Shown here: piece by piece, positions 19,591-27,480 of the stretch
Numbering within the stretch: position 1 is the first letter of the stretch
How the letters are laid out: the number at the start of each line of letters is the position of its first letter
The notes under the pieces: generated by a model
What the model saw: only the letters and a program-made list of their open reading frames with translations
Database searches by the model: none
What the model was told of the DNA's origin: nothing
Position numbers and translations under genes: made by a program
NCBI RefSeq assembly: GCF_024600715.1
Contig: NZ_CP102332.1
Span: forward strand, 2,480,001 to 2,544,000
DNA from: Streptomyces changanensis
GTDB lineage: Bacteria > Actinomycetota > Actinomycetes > Streptomycetales > Streptomycetaceae
Length of the DNA: 64,000 bases
Reading direction: 5' to 3'

Positions 19591-22132
19591 CGTACCGGCC
19601 GCGCCGGCGCAGGCCACGCCCGCGCGGGGCACGGCGCTGCCCGGCGAACCGCCGCGCCGGCGCGGCATAGGGGCGTGGGCGCGCCGCCTGGCGGGCGGCC
19701 GTACGGACGGCGACACCGGTCGTGAGGGCGCCGCGAGCGCAGGGGCGGCCCCCGGCCGGGAGGGCGCCGTGCCGTACGGGCGCTCCGCCGAGGCGTGGCC
19801 GGACCCGGCCGCGGTGCTGCTGACCGCCCTCGGGCCCGGCCCCCGGGTCTGGGAGCGGGCGCCCGGCCACCCCGAGTCGCTCGTGGTCCGGCTGGGCACC
19901 ACCGACCGGGCCGAGCTGGCGGCGGTCCCGGTGACCGTGGGGCTGCGCGAGGCCGGGTCGCTCGGCCTGGCCGGGCCGCGCGCCCGGCTGATCGGCCTGA
20001 CCCGCTCGGTGGTGGCGCAGCTGGCCGCCCTGCACGCCCCCGCCGACCTGGAGATCGTGCTGATCAGCGCGGACCGGGCGCGGCCCGTCGAGGAGCGCAG
20101 GCGGGACTGGTCGTGGCTCGGCTGGCTGCCGCACGCGCGGCCGGCGCACGGACAGGACTGCCGGCTGCTGCTGGCGTACGACCGTGACCAGGCGGCGGCC
20201 CGCGCCGCCGAGCTGACCCGGCGCCTGGACGACGGGCCCCTCGGGCCCGGTTGGGCCGACGCCGACGCCCGGATGGTCGCGGAGGCGGCGGAGCGGTTCG
20301 ACCGGGCGTACGCCGCGGGGGGCGCGCAGGCGCCCGGGCCGTACACGGTGGTGGTCGTCGACGGCGACCCGGGCACGGCGGCGCTGCGCGAGACGACGGC
20401 GCGGCTCGCCGGGGCGGGCGCGGCGGCCGGCATCCACCTGGTCTGCCTGGCCGAGACGGCGCCGGCGTCGGCGGTGTTCCCGGTCGCCGCCGCGTACGAG
20501 ACGGCGTGCGCCGCGTCCCTGCCCTTCCGGGAGTGCGGCGCGGTCGGCCTGCTGACGGGCGACGTGGCGACGGCGCTGCGCGTGCTGCGCGCGGCGGGCG
20601 GGCATCCGGTGGGCCACGGCACGGTGGCGACGGTCGACGCGGTGTCGGGGGCGTGGGCCGAGCGGTTCGCGCGGTCCCTGGCGCCGCTGCGGGCGGAGGG
20701 CCCCGCCCCGCGCGGCCGGGCCGCGTCGGCGGCGCTGCCGCGGTCGTCGCGCCTCCTCGACGAGTTGGAACTGGCCCGGGCCACGCCCGCGTCGCTGATG
20801 GCCCGCTGGGCGTCCGCGCCGGACGGTACGGCGGTGTTGGGCGCCGGTCCGCGCGGCCCGGTCCGGGTGGACCTGACGGTCGAGGGCCCGCACCTCCTGG
20901 TGGAGGGCCCGGCGGGCAGCGGCCGTACGGAGCTGCTGCGCGCGGTCGCCGCCTCGCTGGCCGCGGGGTCCCGCCCCGACCGGCTGGGGCTGCTGCTGGT
21001 GGACGGCGCAGGCGGGGAGCGCGGCGACGGGCTCGGCCCGTGCACGGACCTGCCGCACGTCACGGAGCACCTGGTCGCCTCCGACCCGGTACGGATGCGG
21101 GCCTTCGCCCAGTCGCTCGGCGCGGAGCTGAAGCGCCGGGCCGAGCTGTTGGGGTACGAGGACTTCACGGACCGGTACACCAGCCCCGAAGGCCGGCCCG
21201 AAGGTCGAACGGGCGAACGGCAGAGCGAGTGGTTCGGCGACCAGCCGGGCGAGCGGCCGGGCGAACGACAGGGCGAACGACAGGGCGAGTGGTTCGGCGA
21301 GCGGCCGGGCGAGCGGTCCGAGCCGGGGCGGTCCGGCGAGCGCACGCACCCCGGGGTGCCCGGGCAGCCCGGGCCGGCCGGCCCGACGCGGCCGCCCGGG
21401 CCCACGGGGCAGGCCGGACGGCCGCGGCAGACCGGCCCGGCAGTGCCGGCGGGCCGGCCGCCGGGCGAACGGGCGCTGCCGGAGCAGCGCGGCGCGGAGG
21501 CGCGAACCCCGGCGGCCGGCGGCCCGCCCCGGCCGCGCGCCGCCGGGCGGGCGGCCGACCCCGCCGGGAGCGAGGCGCCCGCGCCGCTCCCCCGCCTCGT
21601 CGTGCTGGTCGACGACTACGACGCGCTGGTCGCCCCCGCGCTCGGCAGCCCGGGCCGGCCGGCGGCCGGTTCGGTCGTCCGGGCGCTGGAGGCGGTGGCG
21701 CGGGACGGCGAGCGGCTGGGCGTCCACCTGGTGGCGTCCTCGGCGAGCCCGGAGCGCACGGCGGACACGGAGTTGGCCCGCCGTGCGCGGCTGCGGGTGG
21801 TGCTGGACGCGCCGCCGGTGGCCCCGGGGCCGGACGACCCCGCTCCGGGCCGGGGGCGGTTGGGCCACCCCGACGGGCGGGTGACGCCGTTCCAGGCGGG
21901 CCGGGTCACCGGGCGCATCCCGCGCACGGCGACGCTGCGGCCCACGGTCGTCCCGCTGGAGTGGGAGCGCATGGGCGACCCGCCGGCCCGCCGCCCCCTG
22001 CGGGAGCTCGGCAACGGCCCGACGGACCTGGCCCTGCTGGCGAGCGCGCTGGACCGGGCGGCCCGCTCGGTCGAGGCGCTCCCGGTGCCGCCGCTCGCCC
22101 CCACCTCCGGCACGGCGGGCACCGCGCGGTGA
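19472..22132 (+). CDS. FtsK/SpoIIIE (EccC-like) ATPase C-terminal part of the FHA protein
   Basis: The 886 residues read from ATG 19472; coherent coding continues upstream in this frame to about 19215 without another start, consistent with a split gene. The ATPase fold is FtsK/SpoIIIE-like: Walker A with Arg in place of Lys (GPAGSGRTELLRA) and Walker B LVVLVDDYDAL, as in the degenerate modules of type VII secretion EccC proteins. Between them lies a low-complexity insert rich in GERQGE and Pro/Gly repeats (about 21190-21590). The role is unknown; a kinase-linked DNA or protein pump or scaffold is possible. A terminator hairpin follows at 22143. Confidence 0.75.
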   Translation: MVPGARRPYDGLARDQEFTPGAVPPGGTAPHGRAAAPVGDVPAAPAQATPARGTALPGEPPRRRGIGAWARRLAGGRTDGDTGREGAASAGAAPGREGAVPYGRSAEAWPDPAAVLLTALGPGPRVWERAPGHPESLVVRLGTTDRAELAAVPVTVGLREAGSLGLAGPRARLIGLTRSVVAQLAALHAPADLEIVLISADRARPVEERRRDWSWLGWLPHARPAHGQDCRLLLAYDRDQAAARAAELTRRLDDGPLGPGWADADARMVAEAAERFDRAYAAGGAQAPGPYTVVVVDGDPGTAALRETTARLAGAGAAAGIHLVCLAETAPASAVFPVAAAYETACAASLPFRECGAVGLLTGDVATALRVLRAAGGHPVGHGTVATVDAVSGAWAERFARSLAPLRAEGPAPRGRAASAALPRSSRLLDELELARATPASLMARWASAPDGTAVLGAGPRGPVRVDLTVEGPHLLVEGPAGSGRTELLRAVAASLAAGSRPDRLGLLLVDGAGGERGDGLGPCTDLPHVTEHLVASDPVRMRAFAQSLGAELKRRAELLGYEDFTDRYTSPEGRPEGRTGERQSEWFGDQPGERPGERQGERQGEWFGERPGERSEPGRSGERTHPGVPGQPGPAGPTRPPGPTGQAGRPRQTGPAVPAGRPPGERALPEQRGAEARTPAAGGPPRPRAAGRAADPAGSEAPAPLPRLVVLVDDYDALVAPALGSPGRPAAGSVVRALEAVARDGERLGVHLVASSASPERTADTELARRARLRVVLDAPPVAPGPDDPAPGRGRLGHPDGRVTPFQAGRVTGRIPRTATLRPTVVPLEWERMGDPPARRPLRELGNGPTDLALLASALDRAARSVEALPVPPLAPTSGTAGTAR

Positions 22133-22142
22133 CGCGCGCGGG

Positions 22143-22171
22143 CCCCGGCAGCCACGGATCGGCTGCCGGGG
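22143..22171 (+). terminator. Terminator after FHA-FtsK gene
   Basis: CCCCGGCAGCC pairs with GGCTGCCGGGG around a 7-nt loop, 11 nt after the stop codon. There is no T-tract, as is common in Streptomyces. Confidence 0.7.
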
Positions 22172-22371
22172 TCCGCCCTCGTCACGTGCGCGGAGATCGA
22201 CCCGAGCGGGGTACCGGCACAGGCCCCGGACCGGCACCCCGCCCCTCCGGCCCCCGGCACTCCGGCACCCGACCGGCACTCCGGCACCCCGGCCCCCGTC
22301 GCCCGCACGGGCCCCCGCACCCGCACGGGCGACATCACCGGCCGGAGCGCGTCGACGCGCGCCCGGAGCCG

Positions 22372-22563
22372 TCAGCAGCGTGCGCCGGCGTACCAGGCGT
22401 TGGTGGAGACGCCGGCCAGGCCGAGCTTGTGTTCACCCGGCAGCGCGTCGCCGCGACCGGAGGGGAACTTCGGCTCGGACCGTCCTCATCGTCGGGCCCG
22501 GGCCACCGCCCCCCGAAGCCTTTCGAATTTCCTCGAAGCGTCAGGACGGCGCGACACGCCCAT
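22372..22563 (-). pseudogene. Possible degraded small ORF with an in-frame stop
   Basis: Reading leftward from ATG 22563, one frame runs 25 codons to a TGA (22488-22486). It then continues 37 codons in protein-like, GC3-rich sequence ending with STNAWYAGARC and a stop. No start or ribosome site precedes the second half. It may be the remnant of a small secreted or peptide-precursor gene, or chance. It overlaps the promoter region of the sugar ABC operon. Not recognised. Confidence 0.2.
22514..22540. promoter_or_regulatory. Candidate sugar-regulator operator
   Basis: An AT-rich island, CTTTCGAATTTCCTCGAAG-like, contains a central TTCGAA palindrome flanked by CGAAGC direct repeats. It lies about 170 bp upstream of the sugar-binding lipoprotein gene. 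TTCGAA-type sites are used by ROK/XylR-like sugar repressors in Streptomyces. No regulator gene is adjacent, so the binder is unknown. Confidence 0.35.
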
Positions 22564-22615
22564 GACGGCACGTCACGAGCCCATCACGATCGGGGAGGAC
22601 GGGCGGAAGGCGGTA

Positions 22616-22644
22616 TTGCGGGGCCCCCGCACCCGGCGTAGACC
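22616..22644 (+). promoter_or_regulatory. Predicted vegetative promoter of the sugar ABC operon
   Basis: TTGCGG and TAGACC separated by 17 bp, 42 bp before the lipoprotein start. This is a good match to the principal-sigma consensus for Streptomyces. Confidence 0.5.
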
Positions 22645-22685
22645 AGATCACAAGGGACGACGCACACGGGAGAGACGGGGCAGTG

Positions 22686-24062
22686 ATGCGGACAACTGCG
22701 CGCATGCGCAAGGCCGTCGCGGTCGTCGCCGCCACGGGGGCCCTCGCCCTCGCGCTGGCGGGCTGCGGCGGGAACGACGGGGACGGGGACGGCCCGTCCG
22801 GGGGCGCGAGCACCACCGGGCCGGCGGAGACGGTCCGGTTACCGAAGCTGGAAGGCCAGACGCTCCAGGTCGTCGCGGTGTGGACGGGGCCGGAGCAGGA
22901 GGCGTTCACCAAGGTGCTGAAGGAGTTCGAGAGGCGCACCGGCGCGCGCGTCTCGTACGTGCCCACCCAGGACGCGATGCTCAACTACATCGGCACGAAG
23001 ATCGCCGGTGGTGCGCCGCCCGACGTGGCGATGCTCCAGCAGGTGGGCGCCCTCCACCAGGCGGTCGAGCGGGGCTGGGCCAAGCCGGCGGACGCCGCGA
23101 CGAAGGCGCAGCTCACCCGGAACTACTCCCGTGGCTGGCGGGACCTGGGCGCGGTCGAGGGCACGCAGTACGGCGTGTACTTCAAGACCGCCAACAAGTC
23201 CCTCGTCTGGTACAACACCGCCGTCTTCGAGAACGCGGGCGCGTCCGAGCCGAAGACGTGGAAGGAGTTCCTCGCCACCGCCGAGACGATCTCCGCCTCC
23301 GGCGTCACGCCCGTGTCCATCGGCGGCGCGGACGGCTGGACGCTGACGGACTGGTTCGAGAACGTCTACCTGTCGCAGGCGGGCCCGGAGAAGTACGACC
23401 AGCTGGCGAAGCACCGCATCAAGTGGACCGACCCGTCCGTGGCCCGGGCGCTCGGGACGCTCGGCGAGCTGTTCGGCCGGCCGGAGCTGATCGCGGGCGG
23501 CGCGGCCGGGGCGCTCCAGACGGAGTTCCCCGCCTCGGTGACGCAGACGTTCACCGGCGGGGACGCGCCCAAGGCGGCCATGGTCTTCGAGGGCGACTTC
23601 GTGTCGATCAACATCGCCCAGACGGAGGCGAAGGTCGGTACGGACGCGAAGGTCTTCCCGTTCCCGGCCGTCGGCGACGGCGAGGCGCCCGTCGTCACGG
23701 GCGGCGACGTCGCGGTCGCGCTGACGGCCAAGCCGGCCGCGCAGGCGCTGCTGACGTTCCTCGCCTCCCCCGACGCGGCGGCCGTCTGGGCGGGCGAGGG
23801 GGGATTCCTGTCGCCGAACAAGTCGCTGGACCCGGCCGCGTACCCGAACGACGTGCAGCGCTCCATCGCGAAGGCGCTGATCGCCGCCGGCGACGACTTC
23901 CGCTTCGACATGTCGGACCAGATGCCGCAGTCCTTCGGCGGCACGCCCGGCAAGGGCGAGTGGAAGGCGCTGCAGGACTTCCTGAAGAACCCGAAGGACA
24001 TCGCGGGGACGCAGGCACGGCTGGAGGCCGACGCGGCCAAGGCGTACAAGAGCGGGGGCTGA
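22686..24062 (+). CDS. Sugar ABC transporter substrate-binding lipoprotein (TTA codon)
   Basis: 458-residue extracellular solute-binding protein (family 1). A lipoprotein signal peptide ends in LALAGCGG, giving a lipidated Cys. The mature protein shows the carbohydrate-binding pattern AVWTGPEQEAFTKVLKEFER. Both GTG (22683) and ATG (22686) starts are possible. Leu52 is encoded by TTA (22839-22841), making this gene a bldA-dependence candidate. The two permease genes follow at once. No ATPase is in the operon, so a shared ATPase such as MsiK probably powers it. The sugar is unknown. Confidence 0.92.
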   Translation: MRTTARMRKAVAVVAATGALALALAGCGGNDGDGDGPSGGASTTGPAETVRLPKLEGQTLQVVAVWTGPEQEAFTKVLKEFERRTGARVSYVPTQDAMLNYIGTKIAGGAPPDVAMLQQVGALHQAVERGWAKPADAATKAQLTRNYSRGWRDLGAVEGTQYGVYFKTANKSLVWYNTAVFENAGASEPKTWKEFLATAETISASGVTPVSIGGADGWTLTDWFENVYLSQAGPEKYDQLAKHRIKWTDPSVARALGTLGELFGRPELIAGGAAGALQTEFPASVTQTFTGGDAPKAAMVFEGDFVSINIAQTEAKVGTDAKVFPFPAVGDGEAPVVTGGDVAVALTAKPAAQALLTFLASPDAAAVWAGEGGFLSPNKSLDPAAYPNDVQRSIAKALIAAGDDFRFDMSDQMPQSFGGTPGKGEWKALQDFLKNPKDIAGTQARLEADAAKAYKSGG

Positions 24063-24066
24063 CGCC

Positions 24067-25464
24067 GTGGCCACCGTCCCCCCGCCCGGCACCGCTCCCC
24101 CGCCCGGTGACGCCCTCCCGCCGCCCGCCGGCCCGCCCGGCGCGCCGCGGCGGGGGTCCCGGCGGGGCTCACGGAGGGGCGTCGCCGGGACCCGCGGTCT
24201 CGTCGCGGCGGGCTTCCTGCTCCCCGCGCTGGCGCTGCTGGGCGCGCTCGTGGTCTACCCGATCGGGTACTCGGTCCAGCGGTCCTTCTTCGACCGGTCC
24301 GGCGCGGGCTTCGCCGGCCTGGACAACTACGTCGAGATCTTCACCGACGACACGATCATGACGGCCGTGCGGAACAACGTGGTCTGGGTGGTCGTCGCCC
24401 CGGCCGTGGCCACGGCACTCGGCCTGATCTTCGCCGTCCTCACCGAGCGGGTCCGCTGGGGCACCGCCTTCAAGCTGGTCGTCTTCATGCCGATGGCCAT
24501 CTCGATGCTCGCCGCGGGGATCATCTTCCGCCTCGTGTACGAGCAGGACCCGGACCGGGGTGTGGCGAACGCGGTGTGGGTCGGCGTCCACGACACGTTC
24601 GCCGAGTCGGCCGGGTACCCGAAGGCGCGGCCGCTCCCGGTCCACCCGCTGGAGGCGGCGGGCGGCGGCGCCTTCGTCACGGAGGAGCCGGTACGGGCCG
24701 GGACGCCCGCGCGGCTGCCGCTGGTCGGCGTGGCGCCCGCGAAGATGCCGGACGACGCCCGCCCGGCGCGCGAGCCCGCCGCGGAGCCGGGGAAGGTGAC
24801 CGGTACGGCCTGGCTGGACTTCAGTCGCGGCGGCGGGGGCACGGCGAACACCGTCGACCCCCGGGAGCTGGGGCTGAAGGGGCTGACGATCGAGGCGGTG
24901 AAGGACGGTCGGGTCGTCGCCACGGCGAAGGCGGCGGCGGACGGCTCGTTCACCCTGCCCGCGGCGGCGGACGGCGCGCTGCTGCGCCTGCCGGAGTCGA
25001 ACTTCCGGGAGCCGTACAGCGGCGTCGACTGGCTGGGCCCGACCCTCGTCACGCCCGCCGTCATCGGCAGCTACGTGTGGATGTGGGCGGGCTTCGCGAT
25101 GGTCCTCATCGCGGCGGGCCTCGCCGGGCTGCCGCGCGAGCTGCTGGAGGCGGCCCGCGTGGACGGCGCCAACGAGTGGCAGGTGTTCCGCCGCGTGACC
25201 GTGCCGCTGCTCGCGCCGGTGCTCGCGGTGGTGCTGGTGACGTTGATGATCAACGTGCTGAAGATCTTCGACCTGGTCTTCATCATCGCGCCGGGCTCGG
25301 TCCAGGACGACGCGAACGTCCTGGCGCTCCAGCTGTACCGCTCGTCGTTCGGCACCGACGCCCACCTGGGCGTGGGCAGCGCCATCTCGGTCCTGCTGCT
25401 GCTGTCGGTGATCCCCGTGATGTTCTTCAACGTCCGGCGCATCCGGAGGGAGACGCGGCGATGA
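24067..25464 (+). CDS. Sugar ABC transporter permease with large inserted domain
   Basis: 465-residue MalF-type permease. A Pro/Gly/Arg-rich N-terminus precedes the first TM helix (LLPALALLGALVVYPIGY). The EAA loop that contacts the ATPase is GLPRELLEAARVDGANEWQV. Between the third and following TM helices, residues about 161-325 form a soluble insert with a short beta-sandwich-like stretch (LTIEAVKDGRVVATAKAAAD) resembling a carboxypeptidase-regulatory or Cna-B-like fold; ordinary MalF proteins differ in size here. It starts with GTG 4 bp after the lipoprotein stop. Its TGA overlaps an ATG that opens the mini-ORF at 25461. Confidence 0.9.
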   Translation: MATVPPPGTAPPPGDALPPPAGPPGAPRRGSRRGSRRGVAGTRGLVAAGFLLPALALLGALVVYPIGYSVQRSFFDRSGAGFAGLDNYVEIFTDDTIMTAVRNNVVWVVVAPAVATALGLIFAVLTERVRWGTAFKLVVFMPMAISMLAAGIIFRLVYEQDPDRGVANAVWVGVHDTFAESAGYPKARPLPVHPLEAAGGGAFVTEEPVRAGTPARLPLVGVAPAKMPDDARPAREPAAEPGKVTGTAWLDFSRGGGGTANTVDPRELGLKGLTIEAVKDGRVVATAKAAADGSFTLPAAADGALLRLPESNFREPYSGVDWLGPTLVTPAVIGSYVWMWAGFAMVLIAAGLAGLPRELLEAARVDGANEWQVFRRVTVPLLAPVLAVVLVTLMINVLKIFDLVFIIAPGSVQDDANVLALQLYRSSFGTDAHLGVGSAISVLLLLSVIPVMFFNVRRIRRETRR

Positions 25465-25549
25465 CCCACTCCTGCCGGGGGTCCGGGGGTCGCCCCCCGG
25501 GCACACACAGCAACGTCCGGCGCATCCGGAGGGAGACGCGGCGATGACC
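25428..25549 (+). repeat. 39-bp direct repeat at the permease junction
   Basis: Two identical 39-bp copies (25428-25466 and 25511-25549; 83-bp period) flank 44 bp of G/C-rich sequence with GGGGGTC/CCCCCCGGG symmetry, typical of Streptomyces intergenic repeats. Each copy carries the end of the first permease gene, a GGAGGGAG ribosome site and an ATG. The original junction must have been an ATGA overlap that was then duplicated. Confidence 0.9.
25461..25547 (+). CDS. 28-codon bridging ORF between permease genes
   Basis: ATG 25461 overlaps the stop of the upstream permease (ATGA), and its own TGA overlaps the ATG of the downstream permease (ATGA). It was created by the 39-bp duplication, so its last 11 residues (NVRRIRRETRR) repeat the permease C-terminus. 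GGAGGGAG lies upstream. The peptide itself probably has no function. Passing the ribosome along may preserve translational coupling. Confidence 0.5.
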   Translation: MTHSCRGSGGRPPGTHSNVRRIRRETRR

Positions 25550-26488
25550 TCTCATGACGCCCCGGCGCCGGCCCCGTCCGCGGCCCCGCCACCTGCCCCC
25601 GCACCCGCCTCCGCCCCGGCCCCGTCGCCGCGGCCCGCCCCCCGGATGGCCGCGCGGGTCGTGTCGCGGTTGGCCGGTGGGGCCGTGCAGGTGTTCCTGG
25701 TGGTGGTGGCCCTGTTCTGGCTGATGCCGACGGTCGGGCTGCTGCTGTCCTCGCTGCGCTCGCCCTCGGACATCAACGCCAGCGGCTGGTGGCGGGCGCT
25801 GACCGCGCCGGCGCAGCTGACGGCCGACAACTACGCGGCGATCCTGCGCAACGAGACGATCACCGACTCGCTCCTCTCCACCGCGCTGATCACCGTTCCG
25901 GCGACGGTGCTGGTCGTGCTGATCGGCTCGTTCGCCGGGTACGCCTTCGCGTGGATGGAGTTCCCGGGCCGGGACTGGTGGTTCCTCGCGGTGGTGGGGC
26001 TGCTGGTGGTGCCGGTGCAGGTGGCGCTGGTGCCCGTGTCGAAGCTCTTCGGCGAGGTCGGCATCTTCGAGACGACGCTCGGCGTGGTGCTGTTCCACAC
26101 GGCCTTCGGGTTGCCCTTCGCCATCTTCCTGCTGCGCAATTTCTTCGCGGAGATCCCCCGGGAGCTGCTGGAGGCGGCCCGGCTCGACGGGGCGGGCGAG
26201 ATCCGGCTGTTCGCCCGGGTGGTGCTGCCACTGGGCGGTCCGGCGATCGCGTCGCTCGGCATCTTCCAGTTCCTGTGGGTCTGGAACGACATGCTGATCG
26301 CGTTGATCTTCGCCGACTCGGACTCGCCGCCGATCACGGTGGCGCTCCAGCAGCAGGTCCGCCAGTTCGGCAACAACATCGACGTGCTCGCGCCGGGCGC
26401 GTTCGTGTCGATGGTGATCCCGCTGGCGGTGTTCTTCGCGTTCCAGCGGCAGTTCGTGTCGGGGGTGATGGCCGGCGCGGTGAAGTGA
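25544..26488 (+). CDS. Sugar ABC transporter permease (MalG-type)
   Basis: 314-residue inner-membrane permease with six predicted TM helices and the EAA loop IPRELLEAARLDGAGEIRLF. A Pro/Ala-rich N-terminus (residues 1-35) precedes the first helix (VFLVVVALFWLMPTVGLLL). It pairs with the upstream MalF-type permease and lipoprotein to import a sugar or oligosaccharide. Its start codon overlaps the stop of the bridging ORF. A short hairpin (26491-26517) follows. Confidence 0.92.
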   Translation: MTSHDAPAPAPSAAPPPAPAPASAPAPSPRPAPRMAARVVSRLAGGAVQVFLVVVALFWLMPTVGLLLSSLRSPSDINASGWWRALTAPAQLTADNYAAILRNETITDSLLSTALITVPATVLVVLIGSFAGYAFAWMEFPGRDWWFLAVVGLLVVPVQVALVPVSKLFGEVGIFETTLGVVLFHTAFGLPFAIFLLRNFFAEIPRELLEAARLDGAGEIRLFARVVLPLGGPAIASLGIFQFLWVWNDMLIALIFADSDSPPITVALQQQVRQFGNNIDVLAPGAFVSMVIPLAVFFAFQRQFVSGVMAGAVK

Positions 26489-26490
26489 GG

Positions 26491-26517
26491 GCCGGGCGGG
26501 CCGCGTCGGGGCCCGGC
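26491..26517 (+). terminator. Weak terminator hairpin after sugar ABC operon
   Basis: GCCGGGC pairs with GCCCGGC across 13 nt, directly after the permease stop. There is no T-tract. Confidence 0.4.
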
Positions 26518-26653
26518 ACCGCAACCGCGCGCCGGGCTCGGCGCGTCCCCCCTCCGTACGCGCCACCCCTGTCGGACGCGAAGGAGTCGGGCCACGGTCA
26601 CGCGAGGCGGAGCGGCGGACGCCGGGCGCGGGAGTTCCGGGTGCCTGGCGTTC

Positions 26654-27271
26654 GTGGTCGTGGTCGCCGTGATGCTCGGCCTCGGGTACGGGGCGTCGAA
26701 GCTCTTCGGCGACGACGGGGGCGGTTCCTCCTCCGCGTCCCCGTCGTCGTCCGCGTCGCCGTCCGCGCCGGCCGCCGGCGGCCCGGGCGGGTCGTGGGAC
26801 GTGGGTGACTGCGGCGGCCCCGACCCGGACGACCGGCCCGACGGCTACCGGGCGTTCGACTGCGAGGACCCGGGGGCGACGTTCAGCGCGCTGAAGGTCA
26901 TGCCGGCGAGCTTCCTGCCCGGCTCCGTGCAGTGCCCGGCCGGGACGGACCTGATCATCCGGGTGAGCGTCTCGTACGGCGGCGACCCCGACAAGGGCGG
27001 CGGCATCCCCACCAAGACCGTCTGCGGCCGCAACCTCTCCGGCGACCACCCCGGCGACGCGGGCGCCGGCGGCGGGCAGCTGGTGAAGGGCGACTGCGTG
27101 ACGTCCACCGCCCAGGAGGTGGCCTGCGCCTCCGGCGGGTCCGGCACGTACCGGGTGCTGGGCCTCGTCGAGGGCAAGGAGAACTGCCCCGCCGGCACGA
27201 CCGAGCCGATGGGGCTGACCCTGGCCATCGGCCGGCCCTACGACGTCATCTGCGCCGCGCCCCACGCCTGA
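26654..27271 (+). CDS. Cysteine-rich membrane-anchored or secreted protein of unknown function
   Basis: 205 residues. A hydrophobic N-terminal helix (VVVVAVMLGLGYGASKLF) is followed by a Ser/Ala/Pro linker (about residues 28-50) and an extracytoplasmic domain with eight cysteines (in WDVGDCGG, FDCEDPG, SVQCPAG, TVCGRN, KGDCVTS, VACASG, ENCPAG and VICAAP), probably four disulfides. The domain pattern resembles Streptomyces LppU/septum-type extracytoplasmic domains, but I do not recognise a function. GTG 26654 is the first start in frame. An upstream in-frame stretch (AGRGSSGCLAF) has no start codon. Confidence 0.7.
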   Translation: MVVVAVMLGLGYGASKLFGDDGGGSSSASPSSSASPSAPAAGGPGGSWDVGDCGGPDPDDRPDGYRAFDCEDPGATFSALKVMPASFLPGSVQCPAGTDLIIRVSVSYGGDPDKGGGIPTKTVCGRNLSGDHPGDAGAGGGQLVKGDCVTSTAQEVACASGGSGTYRVLGLVEGKENCPAGTTEPMGLTLAIGRPYDVICAAPHA

Positions 27272-27480
27272 GCCGCCGCCCCGGGCCGCCCCGCCTCCGC
27301 GGGGGGTTGACGCGCCAAGTGGCCCCGGAGGCGCTGGACTGACACCCGGTCACGTCCCGTACCCGCGCCACCACCCCGCCCGCGCGGCCGTCGGCCGGTG
27401 ATCGCGGGGGCGGCGCCGGGGACGTCCCCCGGATGCCACGCGCCGCGTAACCCGGTCGGTCCATCGGGCGTTGCCGGGCC

